A stretch of DNA of 64,000 nt from Candidatus Binataceae bacterium. GTDB lineage: Bacteria; Desulfobacterota; Binatia; Binatales; Binataceae. Positions 19,608 to 29,300 of this stretch are shown in pieces; position 1 is the stretch's first letter, and each line of letters opens with the position of its first letter. The translations under genes and the position numbers were made by a program. The notes under the pieces are model-generated. The model was not told the DNA's origin, ran no database searches, and was given only the letters and a program-made list of their open reading frames with translations. The DNA lies in contig DATGHL010000018.1 in NCBI GenBank assembly GCA_035308025.1, positions 55,552-119,551 on the forward strand, in the 5' to 3' direction.

Positions 19608-21059
19608 ATGAAGATCGCGATCGTCGCGGCCGAGATGGGGCCGCACGCCAAGGCGGGCGGCCTCGCCGACGTGATCGGCGCGCTGCCGCAAGCCTTCAAA
19701 CGCGCGGGCGCCGAACCTTGCGTGATTCTCCCGGCCTATCGATCGCTAATCGACGTAGTCAAGAGCACCGAGGCCTCGCCGTCGCGCGCGATCGACTTCG
19801 GCGGCGAGCGAGAGAGTTTCCGCGTGCTCCGCGCCGAGAGCGCTGGCGGCATACCACTCTATCTGATCGACCATCCGGGCTTCTTCGACCGCGCGGAAAT
19901 CTACGGCGAAAACGGCGTGGATTACCCCGACAACGCCCGCCGCTTCGTCTTCTTCGGCCGCGCCGCCGCGACGGTCGCCGCCGATCTGGCGCCCGACGTC
20001 TTGCATACGCATGACTGGCATGCCGCGCCGGCGGCGATCGTCGCGCGGGCGGACGATGCACTGCGCGCGCGCTTCGCGAGCGTCGTCTCCGCCTTCACGA
20101 TCCACAATCTCGCGTTTCAGGGCGTGTTCGAAACCTTCGATTATCCGCGGCTCGGGATCGACTGGTCCTGGTACTCGGTTGCCTGCCTTGAATTTTACGG
20201 GCAGGTGAACCTGATGAAAGGCGCGGTGGTGCTCGCCGACGGCGTCGCCACGGTGAGTCGCAGCTACGCCAACGACGTGCTCAGCGACCCGGCGATGAGT
20301 TTTGGCCTAGACGGGGTCTTGCGCGACAAAGGCGAGCGCTTCGCCGGAATCCTCAACGGCGCCGACTACGATGAATGGGATCCGGCGAAGGATGCGCTGA
20401 TCGCGACGCGCTACACGCCGTCGCGGCGCGCCGGCAAGAAGGCCTGTCTTTACGATCTGCGGGAGGAGTTCAAACTGCCGCATCGAATCGACGCCCCGGT
20501 GCTCGGGATGGTCTCGCGCCTGACGCAGCAGAAGGGGGTCGATCTGCTCGCCGACGCGCTCGACGCGATCCTCGAACAGGATGTGCAGCTCGTGATGCTG
20601 GTCAACGGGGACGCCGGGCTCGAAGGATTTTTTCGCGGCGCCGCACAGCGTCACGCCGACAAGCTGCGCGTCGTCACCAGCTTCGATAACACGCTGGCCC
20701 ATCGGATCCAGGCGGGCAGCAACATGTTCCTGATGCCGTCGCGTTACGAACCTTGCGGCCTCACGCAGATGTACGCGCTCAAGTACGGCACGGCGCCGAT
20801 CGTCCATGCCACCGGCGGGCTCAAGGATACCGTGATCGATTTCGATCCGGCGACGGGAATGGGCAACGGCTTTACCTTCACGCGGTTCGAGCCGGACGCG
20901 CTCGCCGAGACCGTGCGGCGCGCAACCGGATGCTTTCGCCAAGCCCGCCAGTGGAAGCGCGTCATGGACAACTGCTTCAAGGCGGATTTTTCGTGGGAGC
21001 GCGCAGCGCAGGAATATCTGAAGTGGTTCGAGAGCCTGCGCCGCACGCGCTCGAACTAA
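19608..21059 (+). CDS. glgA: glycogen synthase (ADP-glucose type)
   Basis: A 483-residue GT5 enzyme. The start ATG 19608 begins MKIAIVAAEMGPHAKAGGLADVIGALP, with the ADP-glucose-binding Lys15-Ala-Gly-Gly. The longer frame from 19410 lacks family character. C-terminal signatures are GMVSRLTQQKGVDLLADAL and FLMPSRYEPCGLTQMYALKYGTAPIVHATGGLKDTV, which contains the catalytic E-x7-E region. It extends alpha-1,4-glucan from ADP-glucose in the cytoplasm. No other glycogen genes are near. rnhA follows after 17 nt and is probably in the same transcript. Confidence 0.94.
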   Translation: MKIAIVAAEMGPHAKAGGLADVIGALPQAFKRAGAEPCVILPAYRSLIDVVKSTEASPSRAIDFGGERESFRVLRAESAGGIPLYLIDHPGFFDRAEIYGENGVDYPDNARRFVFFGRAAATVAADLAPDVLHTHDWHAAPAAIVARADDALRARFASVVSAFTIHNLAFQGVFETFDYPRLGIDWSWYSVACLEFYGQVNLMKGAVVLADGVATVSRSYANDVLSDPAMSFGLDGVLRDKGERFAGILNGADYDEWDPAKDALIATRYTPSRRAGKKACLYDLREEFKLPHRIDAPVLGMVSRLTQQKGVDLLADALDAILEQDVQLVMLVNGDAGLEGFFRGAAQRHADKLRVVTSFDNTLAHRIQAGSNMFLMPSRYEPCGLTQMYALKYGTAPIVHATGGLKDTVIDFDPATGMGNGFTFTRFEPDALAETVRRATGCFRQARQWKRVMDNCFKADFSWERAAQEYLKWFESLRRTRSN

Positions 21060-21076
21060 GCGCGACCAGAATCAGA

Positions 21077-21691
21077 ATGGACGCGCCGGCGCAGTTCACC
21101 GTCTACGCAGACGGCTCCTGTATCGGGAATCCCGGGCCCGGCGGGTGGGGCGTCCTGCTGATCGCACCCGACGGCGCTACCAGCGAACTTGCGGGAGCAA
21201 ATCCTTCGACCACCAACAACCGGATGGAAATTACCGCGGCGCTCGAAGCGCTGCGCGAAATTCCTGCCGGCGCCGACGTTGCCCTACATAGTGACAGCCA
21301 GTATCTCGTCAAAACCATGACGCTCGGCTGGAAGCGGCGCGAAAACCTCGATCTGTGGCAACTGCTCGACGCCGAGGTCGCCAAGCGCCGAGTGAGTTGG
21401 CATTGGGTGCGCGGCCATAATGGCGATCCCGGTAACGAGCGTGCGGACGAGTTGGCGCGGAGCGCCGCCGAAGGCCGCGCACCGCGCCCGAGTGGTGCGA
21501 TTGGCGCCACGGAGGTCCCAGCCAATCACGCCGTTGCACAAAGTGCGATCGCGGACAGCCTCGCTCCGCTGCTTCATCCGAATGAGTCCATCCGCCGCTG
21601 CGCAAACTGCGGCAAGGCATTCGTCGCCGCCGGCGACTCGGGCCACTGCTCGCGCGTCCCCTGCCAGCTCGCCGCCCGCCGCCCCGGTTGA
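21077..21691 (+). CDS. rnhA: ribonuclease HI with C-terminal zinc knuckle
   Basis: A protein of 204 residues. The RNase H fold fills residues 5-135 with all catalytic residues: Asp12 (YADGSC), Glu51 (NNRMEI), Asp73 (HSDSQYL), His114 (VRGHNG) and Asp124 (ERADEL). It cleaves the RNA of RNA-DNA hybrids. After a linker, residues about 172-196 carry RRCANCGKAFVAAGDSGHCSRVPC. This four-Cys/His cluster looks like a zinc-binding knuckle and is absent from the E. coli enzyme. I chose ATG 21077 because the longer frame runs inside glgA. The tail may add nucleic-acid affinity. Confidence 0.92.
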   Translation: MDAPAQFTVYADGSCIGNPGPGGWGVLLIAPDGATSELAGANPSTTNNRMEITAALEALREIPAGADVALHSDSQYLVKTMTLGWKRRENLDLWQLLDAEVAKRRVSWHWVRGHNGDPGNERADELARSAAEGRAPRPSGAIGATEVPANHAVAQSAIADSLAPLLHPNESIRRCANCGKAFVAAGDSGHCSRVPCQLAARRPG

Positions 21692-21806
21692 GTCTCTCCC
21701 CCTTTTCTTCCCGACGTCGATTCCGCACGGCTGCTGCACCATCATCTCTTCGAATGCCATCAGGAAATGGTAATTGATCGCAAATACCATTTTATAATGG
21801 TTATTC

Positions 21807-22117
21807 ATGAACACCGTTACTATCGACAGGGCCGTGAGGGTCGTCATTTCCAAGCTGCTCAGAGCGACGAGGCGATGCTTTTCCTGGGCAGCGTTCGTGA
21901 GCATCTCGCGCTCGTCACCCTCGATCGCGACGAGTATTTCGCGGCGCTGGTAGCCTGCTCTACGCTGGGCCTCACCGGTGGAGGAATCTACGATGGATTG
22001 CTCGGTCATTGCGCACTCAAGGCTGAGGCGAGAAGCATCTACACCTGGAACGTGAGCGATTTCCGGCGCCTCGGGCCCGCGATCGCGGCGCGCCTCAAGA
22101 CCCCCCTAGGCAGCTGA
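21807..22117 (+). pseudogene. decayed AbrB-antitoxin/PIN-toxin (vapBC-like) remnant
   Basis: Reading from ATG 21807 gives MNTVTIDRAVRVVISKLLRA, which closely resembles an AbrB/MazE-type antitoxin beginning (MNTVTIDKAGRVVIPK...). It then runs into an unrelated frame and stops. In another frame, from about 21870 to 22117, the peptide FLGSVREHLALVTLDRDEYF ... LTGGGIYDGLLGHCALKAEARSIYTWNVSDFRRLGP is the C-terminal half of a PIN-domain ribonuclease. The antitoxin C-terminus and the toxin N-terminus, with its first catalytic Asp, are missing. A single deletion probably fused the two genes. No functional toxin is expected. Confidence 0.65.
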
Positions 22118-22163
22118 TCCGCCGCGAGTTGACGCGAGCCTCATCCCCGGCCTTTAATGCGGC

Positions 22164-23573
22164 ATGGTCGGAATCGTCTCTTACGGATCATATATCCCCT
22201 ACCGGCGGCTCAAGCGGGCCGCGATCGCCGCGATGCTCGGGGTGCCGGCGTCGCGCGGTGAACGCGCCGTCGCCAGCTTCGACGAGGACAGCGTCTCGAT
22301 GGCGGTCGAAGCCCTGCGCGACGCCCTCAAAGGCGCGCCGCAGGCCACCATCAGCTCGCTGCTCTTCGCGACCACCACGCCGCCTTACGGAGAAAAGCTC
22401 AACGCCGCGCTGGTCGGTGCGGCGACTCAGTTGCCGGCCGAAATTCGCGCCTCCGATGTGACCGGCTCGACGCGCGCCGGCTTGACCGGATTACTGCAGG
22501 CTGGCGAAGCGGCCCAAGCGAGCGGCGGCTACGCGGCGATCGCGATGGCCGATGCGCGGCTCGGCGCTCCGGAAGGACGGGTCGAGCAGCAGAGTGGTGA
22601 CGGCGGCGCGGCATTCATCCTCGGCACCCAGGAAGTCCTCGCGGAGATCGAGGCCAGCGCTTCCTTCACGCGCGAGTTCCTCGATAGTTGGCGCGCGCCA
22701 GGCGAGCGTTTCGCGCATTCGTGGGAAGAGCGTTTCGCGCTGACCCAGGCTTATGCGCCATTGCTCCAAAAGGTGGTCTCGACGGTGCTCGAGAAGGCGG
22801 GCGTGCAGCCGGGCGATCTCGCGCGCATCATTCTCGACGCGCCGAACCCGCGCGCCGTCGACGAGTTCACTCGGGCCGCCAAGCTCGATCCGGCCAAAGT
22901 CGCCGATTCCCTGGCGGTAACCGTCGGGCAGACCGGCGCCGCGCACGTCGGCCTGATGCTGACCGCGGCCTTGGCTTCTTGCAAACCTGGCGACCGGATT
23001 CTGATCGCCGGCGTGGCCGACGGCGCCGACGCCGCCGTGATACGCGTTACGCCGGCGGCGGCGGCGTTTCGCCCAGTGCACTCGCTTGGCCGGATGATCG
23101 AATCCAAGGGCGACGTAAGCTATGCGAGCTATCTCAAATGGCGCGAGATTCTGCCGACGGAGCCGCCGCGCCGCCCCGACCCTGACCGCCCAGCCGGCCC
23201 GCCGATGCTGCGCTCGAACAAATGGAAATACGGCCTCGTCGGCAGCCGCTGCACCGCCTGCGGCACCCCGCAACTGCCCCCACAACGGGTCTGTGTTAAG
23301 TGCCGCGCGCTCGATAAGATGGAGCCATACGGATTCGCCGACCGCGTCGGACGAATCGCCACTTATGCGTTCGACCGGCTGGCCTACTCACTCAATCCGC
23401 CGGTGATGAACGTGGTGGTGGATTTCGATGGTGGGGGGCGATTTCTATGTGAGATGACCGACTGCGAGCCCGACAAGATCGCGATCGGCGATGAGGTCGA
23501 GATGACGTTCCGGCTGCTCTTTACCGCCGACGGCATCCACAACTATTTTTGGAAGGCGCGCCCCAAGCGCTAA
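22164..23573 (+). CDS. HMG-CoA-synthase-like protein fused to DUF35 OB-fold/zinc ribbon
   Basis: A protein of 469 residues. Residues 1-330 are a thiolase-fold, HMG-CoA-synthase/KAS-III-like domain (IVSYGSYIPYRRLKR, LLFATTTPPY, SGDGGAAFILG). The usual nucleophile Cys region reads DVTGSTRAGLTGLL and has no Cys. Residues about 350-460 form a DUF35 domain with a rubredoxin-like zinc ribbon (CTACGTPQLPPQRVCVKC) and an OB fold ending FRLLFTADGIHNYFWK. In archaea separate HMG-CoA synthase, DUF35 and thiolase proteins form a channelled complex. Here two parts are fused and a thiolase gene follows 18 nt later. The reaction is uncertain because of the missing Cys. Confidence 0.83.
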   Translation: MVGIVSYGSYIPYRRLKRAAIAAMLGVPASRGERAVASFDEDSVSMAVEALRDALKGAPQATISSLLFATTTPPYGEKLNAALVGAATQLPAEIRASDVTGSTRAGLTGLLQAGEAAQASGGYAAIAMADARLGAPEGRVEQQSGDGGAAFILGTQEVLAEIEASASFTREFLDSWRAPGERFAHSWEERFALTQAYAPLLQKVVSTVLEKAGVQPGDLARIILDAPNPRAVDEFTRAAKLDPAKVADSLAVTVGQTGAAHVGLMLTAALASCKPGDRILIAGVADGADAAVIRVTPAAAAFRPVHSLGRMIESKGDVSYASYLKWREILPTEPPRRPDPDRPAGPPMLRSNKWKYGLVGSRCTACGTPQLPPQRVCVKCRALDKMEPYGFADRVGRIATYAFDRLAYSLNPPVMNVVVDFDGGGRFLCEMTDCEPDKIAIGDEVEMTFRLLFTADGIHNYFWKARPKR

Positions 23574-23591
23574 CCCTCAGGAGGAGGCTAC

Positions 23592-24776
23592 ATGGGAAGC
23601 CACGGAATCAAAGATCGCGTCGCCATCATCGGGATGGGCTGCACGAAGTTCGGCGAGCACTGGGACAGGAGCGCCGAGGATCTGATGATCGAAGCAGCCT
23701 ACTCCGCCTACGAGTCCGCCGGTGTCACTCCCGACGATGTCGACGCCTACTGGCTGGGCACGATGGGCTCCGGCGTTTCGGGCCTGACTCTGAGCGAGCC
23801 GCTCAAAATTCAATATAAGCCGGTCAGCCGGGTCGAGAATATGTGCGCGACGGGCTCGGAGTCGCTGCGTCAGGCCGCCTATGCGGTAGCGTCGGGTGCC
23901 TTCGACTGCGTGATGGCGATCGGGGTCGAGAAGCTCAAGGACTCGGGCTTTTCGGGTCTGGTGATGACCAATCCGCCGAATGACGGCACGCCGGCGAGCA
24001 TGACGCCGCCCGCGCTGTTTTCGCTGCTTGCCCCGGCCTACTTCAAGAAATACGGCCTCGATCCGGAAAAGGGCCGCGACGTGCTCGCGCGGATTGCGTG
24101 GAAGAATCACAAGAATGGCGCGAAGAACCCGAAGGCGCAGTTCCAGAAAGAGGTCTCGATGGAGGCCATCAAGAACTCCGCCAAAATCGCCGACCCGCTC
24201 TGCGTGATGGATTGCTCGGGCGTCTCCGACGGCTCGGCGGCAGCGATTGTGGTGCGCGCCGAAGATGCGCACAAATACTGCAAGAATCCGCTCTACATCA
24301 AGGCGTTATCATTCGTTGCTGGACCGGCCGAGGGGCCAATCTCGCAGGAATACGACTTCACGACCTTCCCTGAGGTGGTCGCGACCGCTCGCGACGCCTA
24401 CGCCCAGGCCGGAATCACCAACCCGCGCGAGCAGATCAGCTTGGCCGAGGTGCATGACTGCTTCACGCCGACCGAGCTCGTGCTCTACGAAGATCTCGGC
24501 TTCAGCCCGCGCGGTACGGCCTGGCAGGACGTGCTCGAAGGCTTCTTCGATCTCGAAGGTAAGCTGCCGGTGAATTCCGACGGCGGACTCAAATCGTTCG
24601 GCCATCCGATCGGTGCGTCTGGCCTGCGCATGATGTACGAGATGTGGTTGCAGCTACGCGGCGAGGCCGGTCAGCGCCAGATCAATCATCCGAAGCTTGG
24701 GCTGACCCACAACCTCGGCGGACAGCCGGGCCGTTGCGTCAGCTTTGTCTCGGTGGTGGGCAGCCAGCTCGGCTGA
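23592..24776 (+). CDS. thiolase (SCP-x/acetyl-CoA acetyltransferase type)
   Basis: A 394-residue thiolase with active-site Cys85 (VENMCATGSESLR), a His in SFGHPIGASGLRM and a late Cys in GGQPGRCVSF. The condensing and cleaving machinery therefore looks intact. The HDCFTPTELVLYEDLGF segment is typical of the SCP-x branch. It cleaves or forms 3-ketoacyl-CoAs. AGGAGG precedes its ATG. It is paired with the DUF35-fused synthase upstream, which suggests a shared multi-enzyme complex. A strong intrinsic terminator follows. Confidence 0.9.
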   Translation: MGSHGIKDRVAIIGMGCTKFGEHWDRSAEDLMIEAAYSAYESAGVTPDDVDAYWLGTMGSGVSGLTLSEPLKIQYKPVSRVENMCATGSESLRQAAYAVASGAFDCVMAIGVEKLKDSGFSGLVMTNPPNDGTPASMTPPALFSLLAPAYFKKYGLDPEKGRDVLARIAWKNHKNGAKNPKAQFQKEVSMEAIKNSAKIADPLCVMDCSGVSDGSAAAIVVRAEDAHKYCKNPLYIKALSFVAGPAEGPISQEYDFTTFPEVVATARDAYAQAGITNPREQISLAEVHDCFTPTELVLYEDLGFSPRGTAWQDVLEGFFDLEGKLPVNSDGGLKSFGHPIGASGLRMMYEMWLQLRGEAGQRQINHPKLGLTHNLGGQPGRCVSFVSVVGSQLG

Positions 24777-24802
24777 GTCTATCGGATCGGATCGCGTTTC
24801 AG

Positions 24803-24836
24803 CGGGAGGCGAGTCACGACTCGCCTCCCGTTTTTT
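24803..24836 (+). terminator. intrinsic terminator after thiolase gene
   Basis: A perfect 12-bp stem, CGGGAGGCGAGT / ACTCGCCTCCCG, surrounds the loop CACG and is followed directly by TTTTTT. It lies 26 nt after the thiolase stop and should end the HMG-CoA-synthase-like/thiolase transcript. Confidence 0.93.
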
Positions 24837-24965
24837 CTCTTGTCTATAATAATTGGTCGCGGATCAAACCAGCGCTGCGATGCGTTGATGCTCCTCCGAG
24901 GCGGCAGAAAATTTGACGAATTTCATTTCAGACGGCGAACCCATCGAACCGGCGACGTGAGCTTG

Positions 24966-26243
24966 TCAATGCATTTGCTCGGACGCTTCAGGATGCCCGG
25001 TGATTTCGGTCAGGATCGAGAGCACGCGATCGGCCTTCGAGTTCCAATCGAGATTGTCTTTGCGCACACGCAGCTTCCCGCCTTCGCCAAGCGACTTGCG
25101 CAGTTCCGGTGACCGAACGAGTCGCACCATGGCTTTGGCGAGGCCATCGACAAATCCCTCCTTCGAGTTGGGGTCAACAAGGACGCCGCAGCTCAGATCG
25201 ACGTAATCCGCGGGACCGCCCCAGTTCGTCGCGATCACAGGTTTGCCAAGTGCCATCGCTTCCAGGACCGCTGCACCGCCACACTCGCGCAGCGACGGCA
25301 TGACAAATACATCGCTTTCGCGGACAATGCGCGCCGCCATCGCGCGGCTGACCCAGCCATGCAAGCGAACCGCGTCGGCGAGTCCGTATTTGGCAATCAT
25401 GGCTTTCACGTCTCCTTCGAGCTCACCCCCGCCTATCAGATCGAGCCGGCATGATGGCTCCTGTGCCAGGGCCTTGGCGAATGCCGGTACAAGATATTGG
25501 ACGCCCTTCCAGTCGACGAAACGTCCGGAGAACGCAAAGTGCAAACTGCCATCTGGCCGGCTTGGCGCCGAGTCTTCGGGTTTCCATAGATCGAGATCGA
25601 CGCCGCTCTCAAACAAACGGATGACTCGACCACGGTATCCTGCGGGGAGTGCCTTCACCGTGAGCGCGTTCGCAGCGAGCAGCACCGCCGCTTTGAGCTT
25701 GCCAGGCACTAGCCGATTAGCGAGCTGCGAGGCATAGCGGCCTAGCATCATCGCGCTGCGCGTGATGAACGAATCAAGATCCGCGAACGCGGGCGGAAAA
25801 TTCATACCGCCGCACAAGGGGCCAATTACGACGGGCACCCCCACATCGTACATGAAACTAAGGCCCTTAGGCGTGATCGGCGCCGGTTCGAGCACCACAT
25901 CAATCCTACCGAGGCGTGCAAGTTCGATCGCGATCTCGCGGATTCTACGCTGCGTTGAGAGGTGGATGGCCTGGCCGACGAACATGTCGCGGATTCGGTA
26001 AGGGAGAGCGCTGCTATAGCGAAATGCATTCTTTTGTACTTGTGTGTCGCGCACGAGCCGGATGCGCGCCGCCATCTCGGGAAAGGTCGTGTGCAACTCG
26101 GTCCCGACCCGCTCATGACAAGCCAGCCAGACTTCGGCACCGCGCTGCGAAAACAGTTTCGCATAATAAAATGGGATGGCGGACTCCCCTCCTATCTCCA
26201 TCGAGATGTTCTCCGACACGATCAAGACGCGAATGGGCGCCAT
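24966..26243 (-). CDS. glycosyltransferase family 4 protein
   Basis: A 425-residue GT-B protein. The N-terminus VLIVSENISMEIGGESAIPFYYAKLFSQRGAEVWLACH is a GT4 acceptor-domain beginning. The C-terminal half has FSGRFVDWKGVQYLVPAF, RLDLIGGGELEGDVKAMI, and RECGGAAVLEAMALGKPVIATNWGG, the E-x7-E-like donor site. It should transfer a sugar onto a cell-surface glycan precursor at the membrane. It follows metH on the same strand after 82 nt, but there is no functional link to methionine. It more likely belongs with the surface-glycan genes elsewhere in the window. Confidence 0.88.
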   Translation of the reverse strand: MAPIRVLIVSENISMEIGGESAIPFYYAKLFSQRGAEVWLACHERVGTELHTTFPEMAARIRLVRDTQVQKNAFRYSSALPYRIRDMFVGQAIHLSTQRRIREIAIELARLGRIDVVLEPAPITPKGLSFMYDVGVPVVIGPLCGGMNFPPAFADLDSFITRSAMMLGRYASQLANRLVPGKLKAAVLLAANALTVKALPAGYRGRVIRLFESGVDLDLWKPEDSAPSRPDGSLHFAFSGRFVDWKGVQYLVPAFAKALAQEPSCRLDLIGGGELEGDVKAMIAKYGLADAVRLHGWVSRAMAARIVRESDVFVMPSLRECGGAAVLEAMALGKPVIATNWGGPADYVDLSCGVLVDPNSKEGFVDGLAKAMVRLVRSPELRKSLGEGGKLRVRKDNLDWNSKADRVLSILTEITGHPEASEQMH

Positions 26244-26325
26244 CGGAACAGCTCCAAGTTATTAGAATCGATTAGGCCGCCCCCGCTGATGACGCGCACC
26301 GAAAGATGCGCACCGGTCTGCCCGC

Positions 26326-29300
26326 CTAGTCCTTCAGCTCGGCTTCGAGCCGTTCGATATCAGCCGGCGAAAGGCTGAAGTACTTCGTCATTGGGTTGTG
26401 AAACACCATCGCGCTGACCGAGCTCTCGGGATCCATCATAAAGCCCTCGGTCAGGTGCAGTCCGAGTTCGTTTTGCTCGAGTTCGAGCAGCCGGAAAAGC
26501 TGCGCCTGATCCTCGAGACGCGGGCAGGCGGGATAGCCAAAGGAGTAACGCTTGCCGTGATAGTGCGCCTGAAACAGATCCTTGTGGGTGATTCCGGGCG
26601 GATCGGCAAAACCCCACATCGCGCGAATCTTCTGATGGAGCAGCTCGGCGAAGGCCTCGGCGCCTTCGAGCGCGAGGATCTGTAAGATGTGCGAGCGCAA
26701 GTATTCGCCCTTGTCCTTCCATTCGTCGGCCAGCGCACGCACCCCCTCGCCGATCGTCGTGACGAACAGACATAGATAGTCGGTGCGGCCGGACGCGGCC
26801 GGCGCGACATAATCCGCGAGGCAGAGGCCCGGCTCATCCGATTGGCGGCCGAAGCGAAACGTTTCGAGGACGCGTTTGCCGTCGACGGTATGAAAGGCGA
26901 TCGCACAATCACCGTCAGAGGTCACCGGGAAGAAGCGATAGGCCGCGCGCGCGCTGATGTCGTGGCGCGCGAAAATTTCCTCTTCGACGGCATCCACCGC
27001 GGCGCGCAGTTCGACCGCCTTGCGCTCACCGGCAGCCAGCGCCGCCTCGAAATTCTTGAAGCCCAGATGGCGCGTATAGAGCATCACCGGATTGATGTAA
27101 CGGAAAATCTCTTCGAGGCTGTAATTCCGAATCAAGTGGAGCTTGAGATCGGGAGGCTCGGGAATCGGCCCCTCGTAGATCACGCCCGGTCCGCGACGCA
27201 CCGGCTCAGGCTTGCGATTGTCGGTTTTGCGCGCGGCGTCGAGCAGCTTACGCGTCTGTTCCTCGAGCGACGCCATCAGCGCCTCGCGCCGCTGCGGGTC
27301 GACAATTTGATGAGCGAGGTCCAGACCAGCCATCGCATCGTTGGCGTAGGCCACGACGCCGTCGTACTCGGGCGCGATCTTCATCCGCACAAAGCGATTC
27401 GAGAGCGCCGCCCCGCCCACGAGAATCGGGCAACGGATGCCTGCAGTCTTGAGGTCCTGCGCCGTCGCCACCATCATCTGCGCCGACTTCACCAGCAGCC
27501 CGGACAGCCCCAGCGCGTCGGGCTGATGCGCCTGGTAAGCTTTGATCAATTCCTCGGGCGGCACCTTGATGCCGAGATTGATGATCCGATAGCCGTTGTT
27601 GGTCAGGATTATATCGACCAGGTTCTTGCCGATATCGTGCACGTCGCCTTTGACCGTCGCCAGCACGATCGTGCCCTTGCCGAGGCTGTCGCTCTTCTCC
27701 ATCAGCGGTTCGAGATGCGCGACTGCGGCCTTCATCGCCTCGGCGGACTGCAACACCTCGGCGACGATCATCTGATTCGCATTGAAGAGGCGGCCGACCT
27801 CGTCCATTCCTTTCATCAGCGGACCGTTGATAATTTCGAGCGGTTTGCGAGCAGCCAGCGCCTCGTCGAGATCGTCGGCCAGCCCCTCTTTTGAGCCTTC
27901 GAGAATGTAGAGCGCGAGCCGCTCGTCGAGCGGCAGCGCCTTGCGCTCTTCGCGCGTGGGCTTGGCTTTCTTCTCGCGGAAGTAGGCGGCGAACTTCGCG
28001 ATCGGATCATCGCCGCGCCACCAGATCAGGTCTTCGGCGAGCGCGCGCTCTTCCTCCGGAATCGAAGGATAACGTTCGAGCTTCTCCGAGTTGACGATCG
28101 CGAGGTCGAGCCCGGCCTGCACGCAGTGATAGAGCATCACGGAGTTGAGGACTTCGCGGCCCGCCTCCGGCAATCCAAACGAAACGTTCGAGATGCCGAG
28201 AATAGTCTTGCAGCGCGGCAGCGCGGCCTTGACCATGCGGATACCTTCGATAGTCTCGACCGCAGAGCCGATATAGTTGGTGTCGCCGGTGCCAATGGGA
28301 AAGACCAGCAGGTCGAAAAAGATGTCCTCGGGCGCGACGCCGTAGTTTTCCGTGAGCAGTCGAAACGAGCGCTGCGCGATTTCAAGCTTGCGGGCGCGCG
28401 TGACCGCCTGGGCCTGCTGCTTGTCCTCGTCGATACAGCCGACGACCAGCGCGGCGCCATAGCGGCGCGCCAGCGGAATCACGCGCTGGAAGCGCTCTTC
28501 GCCATCTTCCAGATTGATCGAATTGATCAGCGACTTGCCGGGCGCGCGCTTGAGCGCCTCCTCGATCACCCGGGCATCGGTCGTATCGATCATCAGCGGG
28601 GCCTTGACCTTCTTGACCAGGGTCTCAAGAAAGGCCTTGACGTCGCCGCTCTCGTCGCGATCGGGATCCTGCAGGCAGACGTCGAGAATATGCGCGCCGC
28701 GGCGCACCTGCAGCCGTCCGACCTCGGCCGCTTCCTCGATCTTGCCCTGCGCGATCAGCCGCTTGAACTTGCGGCTGCCGAGCACGTTGGTGCGTTCGCC
28801 GACGATTACCGGCCGTGTGCTCTCATCGATCACCAAGGTCTCGATCCCCGAGACGACGCTGCGTTCGAGCCGCACAAGCGTGCGCCGCTTCTGCCCGACC
28901 GCCATCGCGCGCAGCGCCTGAATATGGGCCGGCGTCGTCCCGCAACATCCGCCGATCAGATTGACCCAGCCCGCGGCGGCGAAGCGCTCGAGCTTGCGCG
29001 TCAAGACCTCGGGCGTTTCGTTGTAGCGCATCTCTTCGTCGGGCAGCCCGGCATTCGGTACGCAGGCGACCGGAAAACGGCTGATTTCTGACAACGTGCG
29101 CAGATGGTCGGTCATGAAGTCCGGCCCGGTCGCGCAATTGAGCCCGATCCACATGAGATCGTGCTGGCAGATCGAGGTGTAGAAGGCCTCTATATCCTGG
29201 CCCGCGAGCAGGGTCCCCATCGTTTCGACTGTGCCTGAAATCGCGACGCCGACTTTCGCGCCCAGCGCCGCCATCGCGCGCTCGATTCCAAAGAGGCCAG

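Noticed and set aside
21284..22009. 241-codon minus-strand frame across rnhA and the PIN remnant
   Set aside because: It overlaps the RNase HI gene antisense and shows no coherent fold; the plus-strand reading explains the region better.
26842..29091. Long plus-strand open frames opposite metH (26842-27894 and 28126-29091)
   Set aside because: They lie entirely antisense to an unmistakable metH, are Arg/Asp-rich without family features, and reflect GC-rich codon bias.
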